The position numbers and the translations under genes are program-made. The notes below the pieces were generated by a model that ran no database searches, was not told the origin of the DNA, and saw only the letters and a program-made list of their open reading frames with translations. This document shows, piece after piece, positions 57,122-64,000 of a stretch of 64,000 nucleotides of DNA. The first letter of the stretch is position 1, and each line of letters opens with the position of its first letter. Where the stretch lies: contig NZ_QRAN01000002.1 of assembly GCF_003457605.1 (NCBI RefSeq), positions 186,388 to 250,387 of the forward strand. The letters are read 5' to 3'. The stretch comes from Seongchinamella sediminis (GTDB lineage: Bacteria; Pseudomonadota; Gammaproteobacteria; Pseudomonadales; Halieaceae).

Positions 57122-58359
57122 TGTCGCCCCAGGGCGGCCACGCCCGCGGCCTGGTTGATGAAATTGCGTTTCAACGACGGCAGCAAATCCAGGCCCGAGA
57201 GCGCCGCGTCACGAACCAGGCCAATGACCGGGTCCGCCAGCATGAACAGCCCCGGCAGGCGGTCGCTGAATTCAATTGTTCGCTGCTGGTCGGCCCGCTG
57301 GCGCCGCTCATAACGCTGCAGTACCGCCAGAGACCCGTAGGGCTCGCCCCGCCCGCCGGCATCCGCCAACACCCCGGCCAGTTCCGCCACGTCGCGCAGC
57401 GCCAGGTTGAAGCCCTGGCCAGCCACGGGATGCAGGGCATGGGCGGCATTGCCCATGACCACCACCCCCTGGCGCACCTGCTCATCGGACTTTACCAGCG
57501 ACAGTGGGTAGGCGTGGCGCTGCCCTACCTGTTGCAGCCGACCCAGGCGATAGCCGAAACGCTGCTGCAGGGCCTGCAGGAATTCTGCCTCGGGGCAGGC
57601 CAGCAGGTGTTCCGCCTCCTCCGGCGCCAGCGTCCACACCAGGCCACTGCGATTGGCGCTGCCGGCAACACCCAGCAGGGGCAACAAGGCCAGGGGCCCG
57701 CGGTCCGTGAAACGCTCGAAGGCGCAGCCCCGGTGTGGCTGGTCAAAACCGACATTGGCCACCAGCGCCTGCTGCCGATAGGATTTTTCGCTGACCCCCA
57801 GGCCCAGTTGGCGCCGCAATCCGGAAGCGGCGCCGTCGGCCACCACCAGCAGCCCGGCCTCCAGTTCCGCGGCGGGAGCGCCCTGCAGGTGCAGGCGGGT
57901 CAGCTGGCCAGCGGGGCTGGCATCCGTGACCGTTGCCGGGCTGATCAGCTCCACCCGGCCCTGGCGGTGCAGGGCCTGGGCCAGGCTGGCGCCCAGCCAG
58001 GCATTTTCCACCACATAGCCCAGCGCGTCCCAGCCATGGTCGCCGGCATGCATCAGGGTGCTGCCGAAGCGGCCGCGGTTGGATACGTGAATACTCTCTA
58101 TCGGGCACAACCACTGCTGCAGTTCCGGCCACAACTCCAGGCGCTGGTAGACCAGGCGGCTGCTGTAGCTCAGCGCGGTAGAGCGGGCGTCGAAGGAGGG
58201 ATGGTAATCGGGTTTGTGACCCGGCCTGGGTTCGGGAAAGGGAAAGCCTTCCACCAGCGCGATACTGGCCGACGCCGGCAGGACCCTGGCCAGGTACAGA
58301 GCGAGGCTGATGCCCACCATCCCGCCTCCGGCTATGACGATGTCGTATTGCTGGCGCAT
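57118..58359 (-). CDS. ubiH: 2-octaprenyl-6-methoxyphenol hydroxylase
   Basis: A 413-residue FAD monooxygenase of ubiquinone synthesis. It has an FAD motif near the N-terminus (IVIAGGGMVGISLALYLARV), the middle signature GLLVVADGAASGLRRQLG and the C-terminal GNAAHALHPVAGQGFNLAL. Position directly after pepP and before the second hydroxylase matches E. coli pepP-ubiH-visC, which supports UbiH. It starts 2 bp after the pepP stop. Confidence 0.9.
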   Translation of the reverse strand: MRQQYDIVIAGGGMVGISLALYLARVLPASASIALVEGFPFPEPRPGHKPDYHPSFDARSTALSYSSRLVYQRLELWPELQQWLCPIESIHVSNRGRFGSTLMHAGDHGWDALGYVVENAWLGASLAQALHRQGRVELISPATVTDASPAGQLTRLHLQGAPAAELEAGLLVVADGAASGLRRQLGLGVSEKSYRQQALVANVGFDQPHRGCAFERFTDRGPLALLPLLGVAGSANRSGLVWTLAPEEAEHLLACPEAEFLQALQQRFGYRLGRLQQVGQRHAYPLSLVKSDEQVRQGVVVMGNAAHALHPVAGQGFNLALRDVAELAGVLADAGGRGEPYGSLAVLQRYERRQRADQQRTIEFSDRLPGLFMLADPVIGLVRDAALSGLDLLPSLKRNFINQAAGVAALGRQ

Positions 58360-58361
58360 GG

Positions 58362-59675
58362 TCAGGCGGCCATGGTGGCCTCGATCTCCTCAGCACTGCG
58401 CGGTGCGCCGGCGGTCAACAGCTCACAGCCCTCGGCAGTCACCAGCACGTCGTCCTCTATGCGCACACCAATGCCCCGCCATTTGCGCGCCACATCCGTA
58501 TTCCCGGGGGCGATATAAATACCCGGCTCCACCGTCATTACCATGCCCGGCTCCAGCAGGCGCCACTCGTCGCCCACCCGGTAGTCGCCCACGTCGTGAA
58601 CATCGAGGCCCAGCCAGTGGCCCACCCGGTGCATGTAAAAGGGCTGGCAGGCCTTTGCCTCCAGCAGCTCGTCCAGTTCCCCCTCCAGCAGGCCCAGTTC
58701 CAGCAGGCCGGCGGTAATCACCCGTACACTGGCATCGTGGGGCTGGTTCCAGTGGTTGCCGGGACGGATCTGGGCCACCGCGGCCTCGTGCGCGGCCAGC
58801 ACCAGGTCATAAACAGCGCGCTGTTCGGCGCTGAACTTGCCGTTGACCGGGAAGGTGCGGGTGAGGTCGGCAGCGTAGTACTCGAACTCGCAACCGGCAT
58901 CCACCAGCACCAGGTCGCCGTCGCGCAGTTTGCTGCTGTTTTCCACATAGTGCAGGGTGCAGCCGTTGGCGCCACTGCCGACAATACTCTGGTAGGCCGG
59001 ATGGCGGGCACCGCCGCGGACAAACTGGTGGTGCAGCTCGCCCTCCAGCTCGTACTCGAACATGCCTGGCCGGCAGTGCTGCATGATATGACGGTGGGCG
59101 CCGGCAGTAATCTCGCCGGCCCGGCGCATCAGTTTTTGCTCGGCGGCGCTCTTGATCAGCCGCAGGTCATGCAGCATATGGTCAAGGTCGGTGAATTCGC
59201 CGGGCGGTGAGGCGCCGGTAGACTCCTTGCTGCGTATGCTGTTGACCCAGCCCATAATCTGGCGGTCAAACTCCGCGCTGCGGCCCATCGAATAGTACAC
59301 CCGGTCACGGCCCTCAATCAGGCCCGGAAGAATTTCGTCGATGTCGCTCACCGGGAAAGCGTCATCGGCGCCAAAGCGGTCACAGACGCCATCCGGCCCC
59401 GCCCTGCTCCCGTGCCACAGTTCCATCGCCGGCTCGCGCTCGCGGCAGAACATCACAAACTCGCCATGTTCGCGGCCGGGGATCAGCACGAGCACTGCCT
59501 GCGGTTCGCGAAACCCGCTGAGGTAGTAAAAATCGCTGTCCTGGCGAAAAGGGTACTCGGTATCCCGGCTGCGCAATTTCTCCTGGGCGGCGGGAATGAT
59601 AGCAATGCTGTTGGGCGCCATCAGGGCCATCAGCTTGTGCCGTCGACGGGCGTACTCTGCGTTGCTTATTTTCAT
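58362..59675 (-). CDS. pepP: Xaa-Pro aminopeptidase
   Basis: A 437-residue metallopeptidase that removes an N-terminal residue before proline. The N-terminal creatinase-like domain (NAEYARRRHKLMALMAPNS) is followed by the metal-binding pita-bread domain: DAGCEFEYYAADLTRTFP (two Asp ligands), HRVGHWLGLDVHD (His) and the Glu ligands in MVMTVEPGIYIAPG and RIEDDVLVT. It is the second gene of the conserved ygfB-pepP-ubiH order, 40 bp after ygfB. Confidence 0.95.
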   Translation of the reverse strand: MKISNAEYARRRHKLMALMAPNSIAIIPAAQEKLRSRDTEYPFRQDSDFYYLSGFREPQAVLVLIPGREHGEFVMFCREREPAMELWHGSRAGPDGVCDRFGADDAFPVSDIDEILPGLIEGRDRVYYSMGRSAEFDRQIMGWVNSIRSKESTGASPPGEFTDLDHMLHDLRLIKSAAEQKLMRRAGEITAGAHRHIMQHCRPGMFEYELEGELHHQFVRGGARHPAYQSIVGSGANGCTLHYVENSSKLRDGDLVLVDAGCEFEYYAADLTRTFPVNGKFSAEQRAVYDLVLAAHEAAVAQIRPGNHWNQPHDASVRVITAGLLELGLLEGELDELLEAKACQPFYMHRVGHWLGLDVHDVGDYRVGDEWRLLEPGMVMTVEPGIYIAPGNTDVARKWRGIGVRIEDDVLVTAEGCELLTAGAPRSAEEIEATMAA

Positions 59676-59715
59676 CCGCTGCCGCTGTATTCGGGAAACC
59701 GGGAGAGTAACATAC

Positions 59716-60288
59716 CTAGTGCAGGGAGGGCTGACCCGAATCGCCGGGCTCGACCCGGCTGTCCATGAAAATATTAAGTGCGGCGAAACGCAGGTACTCG
59801 ACGATCTCCATGAAGGCGCTCTCCAGCTCCTCTTCGCCGTCGTCCTGATCCACCGCGGCCTCGGCTATGGCGGCAAAGTCCCTGAGAATCTCACTGCTGT
59901 CCTGGGACACCTGGGCCTGGTTGACCTGGGCAAAGCCGGCAAGAAAGCCGCTAACCCAGTCGGCCACAGCGGTGGTACGCAGTTCGATTGCCACGTCATC
60001 GTCCGGCAGCAGGGGGTGGAAGTCGAACTCATCGTCCTCCAGCGCCGCGGCGGATACCTGGTAAAGCTGCATAAGCTGGCCAGCCAGTTCGCCATACAGG
60101 TGCAAATCCATGGCCTGGCCCAGCAGCGCCAGTCCGGCCTCGGCCTCGGCCGGGGCCCCGGCGGCCAGCAGGCCGCTGAGGCAACCGTGGATGCGCGAGG
60201 GTGAGCTGTCCACTCCCTGCTCCAGCAGGTGATTGGCCAGTTCATCGATGTCAAAAACTCCGACTTCATCGGTGAATGGGTCAAACAT
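59716..60288 (-). CDS. ygfB: UPF0149/YecA-family protein (YgfB)
   Basis: A 190-residue all-helical acidic protein of the UPF0149 family: an N-terminal region with SPSRIHGCLSGLLAAGA and a C-terminal conserved VADWVSGFLAGFAQVNQAQV, ending in a short tail without the SEC-C zinc motif of YecA. E. coli ygfB sits at the same place, before pepP. AGGAAA precedes ATG 60288. In Pseudomonas its homolog modulates antibiotic-response gene expression; the role here is unknown. It is divergent from the coiled-coil/zapA operon. Confidence 0.9.
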   Translation of the reverse strand: MFDPFTDEVGVFDIDELANHLLEQGVDSSPSRIHGCLSGLLAAGAPAEAEAGLALLGQAMDLHLYGELAGQLMQLYQVSAAALEDDEFDFHPLLPDDDVAIELRTTAVADWVSGFLAGFAQVNQAQVSQDSSEILRDFAAIAEAAVDQDDGEEELESAFMEIVEYLRFAALNIFMDSRVEPGDSGQPSLH

Positions 60289-60388
60289 GGCGGTTTCCTG
60301 ACGCGTGGTTCCCGGTGGTCCCGGGGAAAGTTACAACAGCAAGCGAAAAATGCTTGGCAGGCCTTTGATTTTCTTTGCTTTTGTTCCG

Positions 60389-60417
60389 TTGACCTCAATC
60401 GGAACCGCCCTTATAGT
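60389..60417 (+). promoter_or_regulatory. Sigma70 promoter of the coiled-coil protein-zapA operon
   Basis: TTGACC (60389-60394) and TATAGT (60412-60417) are exactly 17 bp apart, each five of six to consensus, about 35 bp before ATG 60452. One of the best-formed promoters in the window. Confidence 0.75.
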
Positions 60418-60451
60418 AAAGTCCATACAGGACTAACACCAGTAAAACTCC

Positions 60452-60652
60452 ATGGCGGACAAGCAACTGCAGGCCCTGAGCCAGAAGATCGACCAGCTGA
60501 TCGAACTGTGCAACCAGCTGAACAGGGAAAACCAGCTGCTGAAGGCGGAAAACGCCGGCTGGCAGCAGGAACGTCAGGACCTCATCGACAAGAACGAACT
60601 GGCGAGATCCAAAGTAGAAGCCATGATAAACCGCCTGCGCACAATGGAGTGA
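60452..60652 (+). CDS. Small coiled-coil protein (TIGR02449 family) upstream of zapA
   Basis: A 66-residue protein consisting almost entirely of one coiled coil (LSQKIDQLIELCNQLNREN with heptad Leu/Ile, then KAENAGWQQERQDLIDKNEL). TIGR02449-type proteins are found just upstream of zapA and resemble the division factor ZapB in design, suggesting a role in Z-ring organisation; this is inference. zapA starts 4 bp after the stop. Confidence 0.88.
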   Translation: MADKQLQALSQKIDQLIELCNQLNRENQLLKAENAGWQQERQDLIDKNELARSKVEAMINRLRTME

Positions 60653-60656
60653 ACCG

Positions 60657-60974
60657 GTGAACCAACCCAATACTGTCACGGTCAAGATTCTCGATAAGGA
60701 CTACCAGGTGGCCTGCCCGGAAGAGCAGGAATCAGACCTGGTGGTATCGGCCAAGTACCTCGACAAACAAATGCGCAGCATCCGTGAAACCGGCAAGGTC
60801 ATCGGCCTGGAGCGCATCGCGGTAATGGCCGCACTCAACATCAGCTATGAATTGCTGCAGGCCTCGGAACACAGCGACGGCGCGGCGCCCGCGCCGGAGC
60901 CGGGCGCGGTTGAGAGCCTTAACCGCAAACTCGACGATGCGCTCTACCAGCTGCGACAGCTGGAAATCGGCTGA
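60657..60974 (+). CDS. zapA: Cell division protein ZapA
   Basis: A 105-residue ZapA homolog that bundles FtsZ filaments in the Z ring. The N-terminal domain is VTVKILDKDYQVACPEEQES, followed by AKYLDKQMRSIRETGKVIG and the C-terminal dimerising coiled coil. Start GTG 60657 follows the coiled-coil gene by 4 bp. The order zapA-ssrS-fau is the same as in E. coli. Confidence 0.94.
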   Translation: MNQPNTVTVKILDKDYQVACPEEQESDLVVSAKYLDKQMRSIRETGKVIGLERIAVMAALNISYELLQASEHSDGAAPAPEPGAVESLNRKLDDALYQLRQLEIG

Positions 60975-61028
60975 GCCCAGCCGCACTTTCCGCGGAAATT
61001 CAAGGGCGAATTTGTTGCCTGGCCTCGT

Positions 61029-61034
61029 TATAAT
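61029..61034 (+). promoter_or_regulatory. -10 box of 6S RNA
   Basis: A perfect TATAAT seven bases before the predicted 6S 5' end. The -35 region is poor. Confidence 0.65.
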
Positions 61035-61040
61035 CAACTC

Positions 61041-61221
61041 CGGATCCCTGGCGTATGCGCCAGGCAGACAGTCCTCGAGCCGATAAATTTGTAACCGGGG
61101 GCGTCTCGTCGCTGTTGGTGTGCAAGTCCGGCATGACCGGAAAGCCTTATGCAGTGCAGGTGCCTCCACCTTGAACCATCGGGTTCAAGGGCAGCGCTGT
61201 CAGCGGTACGCCGGGAATCTT
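61041..61221 (+). ncRNA. ssrS: 6S RNA
   Basis: About 180 nt between zapA and fau, exactly where E. coli carries ssrS. It contains blocks shared with E. coli 6S RNA: CGAGCCGATAAATTTGT early, GAAAGCCTTATGC, and ACCTTGAACC...GGGTTCAAGGG, which forms the conserved hairpin near the 3' end. The termini pair (GATCCCTGGCGTA near 61043 with TACGCCGGGAATC near 61207-61219), closing the rod that mimics an open promoter bubble. It binds RNA polymerase-sigma70 in stationary phase. Ends are approximate. Confidence 0.92.
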
Positions 61222-61229
61222 TAACAGCC

Positions 61230-61808
61230 ATGGAAGACCTGCCCCTCTCGAAAGCAGTGATCCGCCGGGACATGCGCTCCCGCAGGCGGGCCCTGCCAGC
61301 GAGCAAGCGGCAGCAGGCGGCGGAGGCGGTCACCCGCCAGCTGGCGTCGCTGGCGCTCTGGCAGCGAGCCCGGCGTATTGCCGTGTACCACGCCAACGAC
61401 GGCGAAATCGACCCCACGCCGCTGGTCAGGGACCTGCGCCGCGCGGGCAAAACACCCTATCTCCCCATTATCCAGACCGACAGTTCACTGCGCTTCGCGG
61501 CCTGGGAAGCGGATCAGCCCCTGATCGACAATCGCTTCGGCATTCCTGAGCCCGGCGGCAAGTCGTTGCCGGCCAGCGCACTGGACATCATTTTACTGCC
61601 ACTGGTCGCCTGGGACCTGCGAGGCAACCGGCTGGGCATGGGGGGCGGGTTCTATGACCGGGCACTGGAGAGTGCCGCTGATGTGATCAAGATGGGGCTG
61701 GCATACGACTGCCAGCAGCTACCAGCGCTGCCGAGCCAGCCCTGGGACGTGCCGCTGGACTTCGTCGTCACCGAAAGCGCCCTGTATCAATGCCAGGGCC
61801 ACACCTGA
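61230..61808 (+). CDS. fau: 5-formyltetrahydrofolate cyclo-ligase
   Basis: A 192-residue enzyme that converts 5-formyl-tetrahydrofolate to methenyl-tetrahydrofolate using ATP. It has the N-terminal KAVIRRDMRSRRRALPASKR, the middle RIAVYHANDGEID and the C-terminal nucleotide-binding GNRLGMGGGFYDRAL. ATG 61230 lies 8 bp after the 6S RNA end; the frame opens at 61149, inside 6S RNA, and is not used. Linkage to 6S RNA suggests processing from a common transcript as in E. coli. Confidence 0.93.
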   Translation: MEDLPLSKAVIRRDMRSRRRALPASKRQQAAEAVTRQLASLALWQRARRIAVYHANDGEIDPTPLVRDLRRAGKTPYLPIIQTDSSLRFAAWEADQPLIDNRFGIPEPGGKSLPASALDIILLPLVAWDLRGNRLGMGGGFYDRALESAADVIKMGLAYDCQQLPALPSQPWDVPLDFVVTESALYQCQGHT

Positions 61809-61816
61809 GGCCTACC

Positions 61817-61963
61817 TCAGTCCTCGATGATAACGCCCGCCTGCAGCTCCGACGCGGGTGCCGCCACCGTGTTACTGGCGGCCATTGGTAACATCAGGGT
61901 CACCAATACGCCCATGCCAAAAACAGCCATCAGGATCAGCATAAGGTCCGGCTTGCGTTTCAC
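61817..61963 (-). CDS. 48-residue conserved membrane peptide
   Basis: A short gene read from GTG 61963 (GGGA upstream) to TGA 61817. The peptide starts VKRKPDLMLILMAVFGMGVL, has one transmembrane helix (LILMAVFGMGVLVTLMLPM) and ends in an acidic tail (GVIIED). The KRKPDL start followed by a hydrophobic helix recurs in short peptides of pseudomonads and relatives as far as I recall, so I consider it real. Function unknown. Its stop is 8 bp from the convergent fau stop. Confidence 0.6.
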   Translation of the reverse strand: MKRKPDLMLILMAVFGMGVLVTLMLPMAASNTVAAPASELQAGVIIED

Positions 61964-62136
61964 TATATTCCCACTCTTTTATGAAGTACGTGTCCCGTTT
62001 CCCCCAACGTTGCGCTTCTGCGAGCGCCTGCGCTGGCTTGTTATTGGATGGAAACAACCGCTAACTTTCGGGATTATTTCACAAAAGCTGGAAATGTCTA
62101 CAGCTGGTGGACAAAAACTTCATTTTCCTGACCCAT
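61964..62136. other. 173-bp intergenic region between ilvA and the small membrane peptide
   Basis: AT-richer than the flanks. It holds the promoter and leader of the peptide gene (minus strand). I see no clear hexamers, hairpin with T-run or additional frame. Confidence 0.4.
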
Positions 62137-63681
62137 TTATGGCAATCGCGGCTCAGTCGCCCGCTGGCCCAGGTAGAGGGCGTAGGCGAGATTGTCGGTT
62201 TCGTCCCAGTGGCGGTAGCCAATTTCTTCCAGCACCCCCTCGAAAGCCCGCTTTTCCCCCGGCGGGACCTGCACGCCGGCAAGGATCCTGCCGTAGGCGG
62301 CGCCGTGATTGCGGTAGTGGAACATGGAAATGTTCCAGCTCTGCCCCAAACCGGAGAGAAACTTCGCCAGCGCCCCGGGACGCTCGGGGAATTCCACCCG
62401 GTAGACCCGCTCATGGTCCAGGCCCGCCGGGGCATGGCCACCGACCATGTAGCGCACGTGCAGCTTGGCGACCTCGTTGTCGGTCAGGTCCCGGGCCTCA
62501 TAGCCCTTGCTTTCGAGCGCCTGCAACAGCCGGGCGAGGTCCTCGCCGCCAGGCACCACTGACAGGCCGACGAATACCTGCGCCGAGCCCGGGTCGACAT
62601 AACGGTAGTTGAACTCGGTGATATTGCGCCGGCCCAGGGCGTTACAGAACACCCGGAAGCTGCCGGGTTTTTCCGGGATGGTCACCGAGATAACCGCCTC
62701 CCGCTGTTCGCCGATTTCAGTGCGCTCGGAGATGTACCGCAGGCGGTCGAAATTGGTATTGGCGCCACTGACGATGGCCAGCAAGTCCTGGTCCCGGGCA
62801 TTTTCGCGCTCGGCATAGAGCTTCAGCCCGGCCAGCGCCAAGGCCCCGGCGGGCTCGGCAATACTGCGGGTATCCTCGAATATATCCTTGATGGCGGCGC
62901 ATATCTCATCGCTGCTGACAGTAATCACCCCGTCCACCAGTTCGCGGATAACCCGGAAGGGCTCCTTGCCCACCTGGGCAACCGCGCAACCGTCGGCAAA
63001 CAGCCCCACCTCCGGCAACACCGCCCGGCGGCCGCGCGCCAGCGCCAGCTGCAGGCAGGCGGCATCCTCCGGCTCCACCCCGATAACCCGGGTCCCGGGC
63101 CAGACATACTTGACGAAGGCGGCGACGCCGGCAAGCAGGCCACCGCCGCCCACCGGAACAAAAATCGCGTCCAGTGGCCGCTCCTGCTGGCGGACGATTT
63201 CCATGCCCACCGTACCCTGGCCGGCAATGACATCGGGATCATCGAAGGGGTGAACATAGGTCATGCCCTTCTCCTCGACCAGCGCGGCGGCATGGGCGGC
63301 CGCCTCGTCATAGGAATCGCCCCACAACACAACCCTGGCACCCCGGTCGCGCACCGCGTCGACCTTGATTTGCGGCGTGGTGCGCGGCATGACGATAGTG
63401 GCCCTGACCTTCATTCTGGTCGCCGCCATGGCCAGGCCCTGGGCATGGTTGCCGGCGGAGGCCGCCACCACGCCGCGGGCCCGCTGCTCCGGACTGAGCT
63501 TTTGCATCTTGTTGTAGGCGCCGCGCAGCTTGAATGAAAACACCGGCTGCAGGTCCTCGCGTTTCAGCCAGACCCGGTTGCCCAGCCGCCGGGACATCAA
63601 CTCCGCCCGGTCAACCGGGGTTTCCCTGGCCACGTCATAGACGCGCGCGTCGAGGATGCGCTTGATGTAGGACTGTGGCAT
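62137..63681 (-). CDS. ilvA: Threonine dehydratase (biosynthetic)
   Basis: A 514-residue PLP enzyme that deaminates threonine to 2-oxobutyrate, the first isoleucine step. The PLP lysine is in VFSFKLRGAYNKMQKL, the substrate loop is ASAGNHAQGLAM and the phosphate-binding glycines are VGGGGLLAG. The C-terminal third (RYISERTEIGEQREAVISVTIP region and a second similar unit) holds two ACT-like regulatory domains for isoleucine inhibition, as in long IlvA proteins. ATG 63681. It is divergent from rpiA. Confidence 0.95.
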   Translation of the reverse strand: MPQSYIKRILDARVYDVARETPVDRAELMSRRLGNRVWLKREDLQPVFSFKLRGAYNKMQKLSPEQRARGVVAASAGNHAQGLAMAATRMKVRATIVMPRTTPQIKVDAVRDRGARVVLWGDSYDEAAAHAAALVEEKGMTYVHPFDDPDVIAGQGTVGMEIVRQQERPLDAIFVPVGGGGLLAGVAAFVKYVWPGTRVIGVEPEDAACLQLALARGRRAVLPEVGLFADGCAVAQVGKEPFRVIRELVDGVITVSSDEICAAIKDIFEDTRSIAEPAGALALAGLKLYAERENARDQDLLAIVSGANTNFDRLRYISERTEIGEQREAVISVTIPEKPGSFRVFCNALGRRNITEFNYRYVDPGSAQVFVGLSVVPGGEDLARLLQALESKGYEARDLTDNEVAKLHVRYMVGGHAPAGLDHERVYRVEFPERPGALAKFLSGLGQSWNISMFHYRNHGAAYGRILAGVQVPPGEKRAFEGVLEEIGYRHWDETDNLAYALYLGQRATEPRLP

Positions 63682-63823
63682 AGATTCGGCTTCCGCTCAT
63701 TTTCAGCAAGCGGCCATGGTAAAGAAGCCGCGCCGGTTTTGCAGCCCCGGCGCCGGATAAATGCTGCCGTGGCTGTCCCGCTGGCCTATAATGGCCTCCC
63801 CGCCAAAACCCCGGAGCCAGGCC

Positions 63824-64000
63824 ATGAACCAGGATGAAATGAAGCAGGCTGTCGCCCAGGCCGCGCTGGACCTTATTCGGCCCAGGATCGACGACGACAC
63901 GGTACTGGGTATCGGCACCGGCTCCACGGCCAACCTGTTCATTGACCGCCTGGCGGAGATCCGCGGCCTGGTCAACGCCACCGTGGCCAGCTCGGAAGCC
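63824..64000 (+). CDS. rpiA: Ribose-5-phosphate isomerase A (3' end beyond window)
   Basis: The first 59 residues of RpiA, which interconverts ribose 5-phosphate and ribulose 5-phosphate. The diagnostic [18 protein letters not shown], the phosphate-binding loop, is present. GGAG lies upstream of ATG 63824. The gene is cut by the window end. A TATAAT (63787-63792) sits upstream, but without a convincing -35. The ilvA/rpiA divergent order matches the fau-rpiA neighbourhood of related gammaproteobacteria. Confidence 0.93.
   Translation, partial: MNQDEMKQAVAQAALDLIRPRIDDDTVLGIGTGSTANLFIDRLAEIRGLVNATVASSEA

Overview
The window looks like a GC-rich gammaproteobacterial chromosome, most likely a marine member of the Cellvibrionales/Halieaceae (Haliea/Halioglobus type). 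That placement is inferred from gene content: three TonB-dependent receptors, a TtpC/TonB2-type energising operon, and the E. coli-like order rpiA / fau-ssrS-zapA / ygfB-pepP-ubiH-ubiI / gcvH. It is ordinary chromosome: no insertion sequence, prophage, CRISPR array, tRNA or rRNA was seen. The one RNA gene is a clear 6S RNA.

Layout. 1-8 kb: 3' end of a DAHP synthase gene, a DUF481 outer-membrane protein, glutathione reductase, then an ABC-2/gliding-type exporter module (GldA-like ATPase, fused GldF-GldG protein, DUF4340 protein, 62-aa membrane peptide) with overlapping genes. 8-15 kb: LysR regulator, DUF4136 lipoprotein, 2-hydroxyacid dehydrogenase, HIT protein, MFS pump, UbiX, DeaD helicase. 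15-17.6 kb: a ZnuD-like zinc receptor and its small His/Cys companion. 17.7-26.1 kb: an accessory uptake/catabolic cluster (META lipoprotein, SnoaL-like protein, alpha/beta hydrolase, acyl-CoA ligase, TonB receptor, sodium/solute symporter, TetR). Three perfect copies of one inverted repeat sit in the promoters of the receptor and of the symporter/tetR divergent region.

26.2-34 kb: two small exported proteins of unknown function, then a three-gene operon: an Asp-rich lipoprotein, a giant exported protein made of three tandem ~402-residue units, and a large TonB receptor. This is the least understood system here. 34-41.9 kb: tandem-DUF3012 lipoprotein, amino-acid-type binding protein, GlpQ, pyruvate kinase-glucokinase, a QseBC-like two-component system, and a cold-shock protein with a textbook terminator. 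41.9-47.4 kb: a seven-gene TonB system (DUF3450, TtpC, ExbB, two ExbDs, TonB, TPR) that could energise the receptors in the window.

47.6-64 kb is conserved housekeeping: folA-thyA-lgt, an NRDE protein, rppH-ptsP, a SerB-like phosphatase, rlmI, gcvH, two ubiquinone hydroxylases, pepP, ygfB, a coiled-coil protein, zapA, 6S RNA, fau, a 48-aa membrane peptide, ilvA and the start of rpiA. Gene starts were adjusted from the longest reading frame wherever a ribosome-binding site or family length favoured an internal start.
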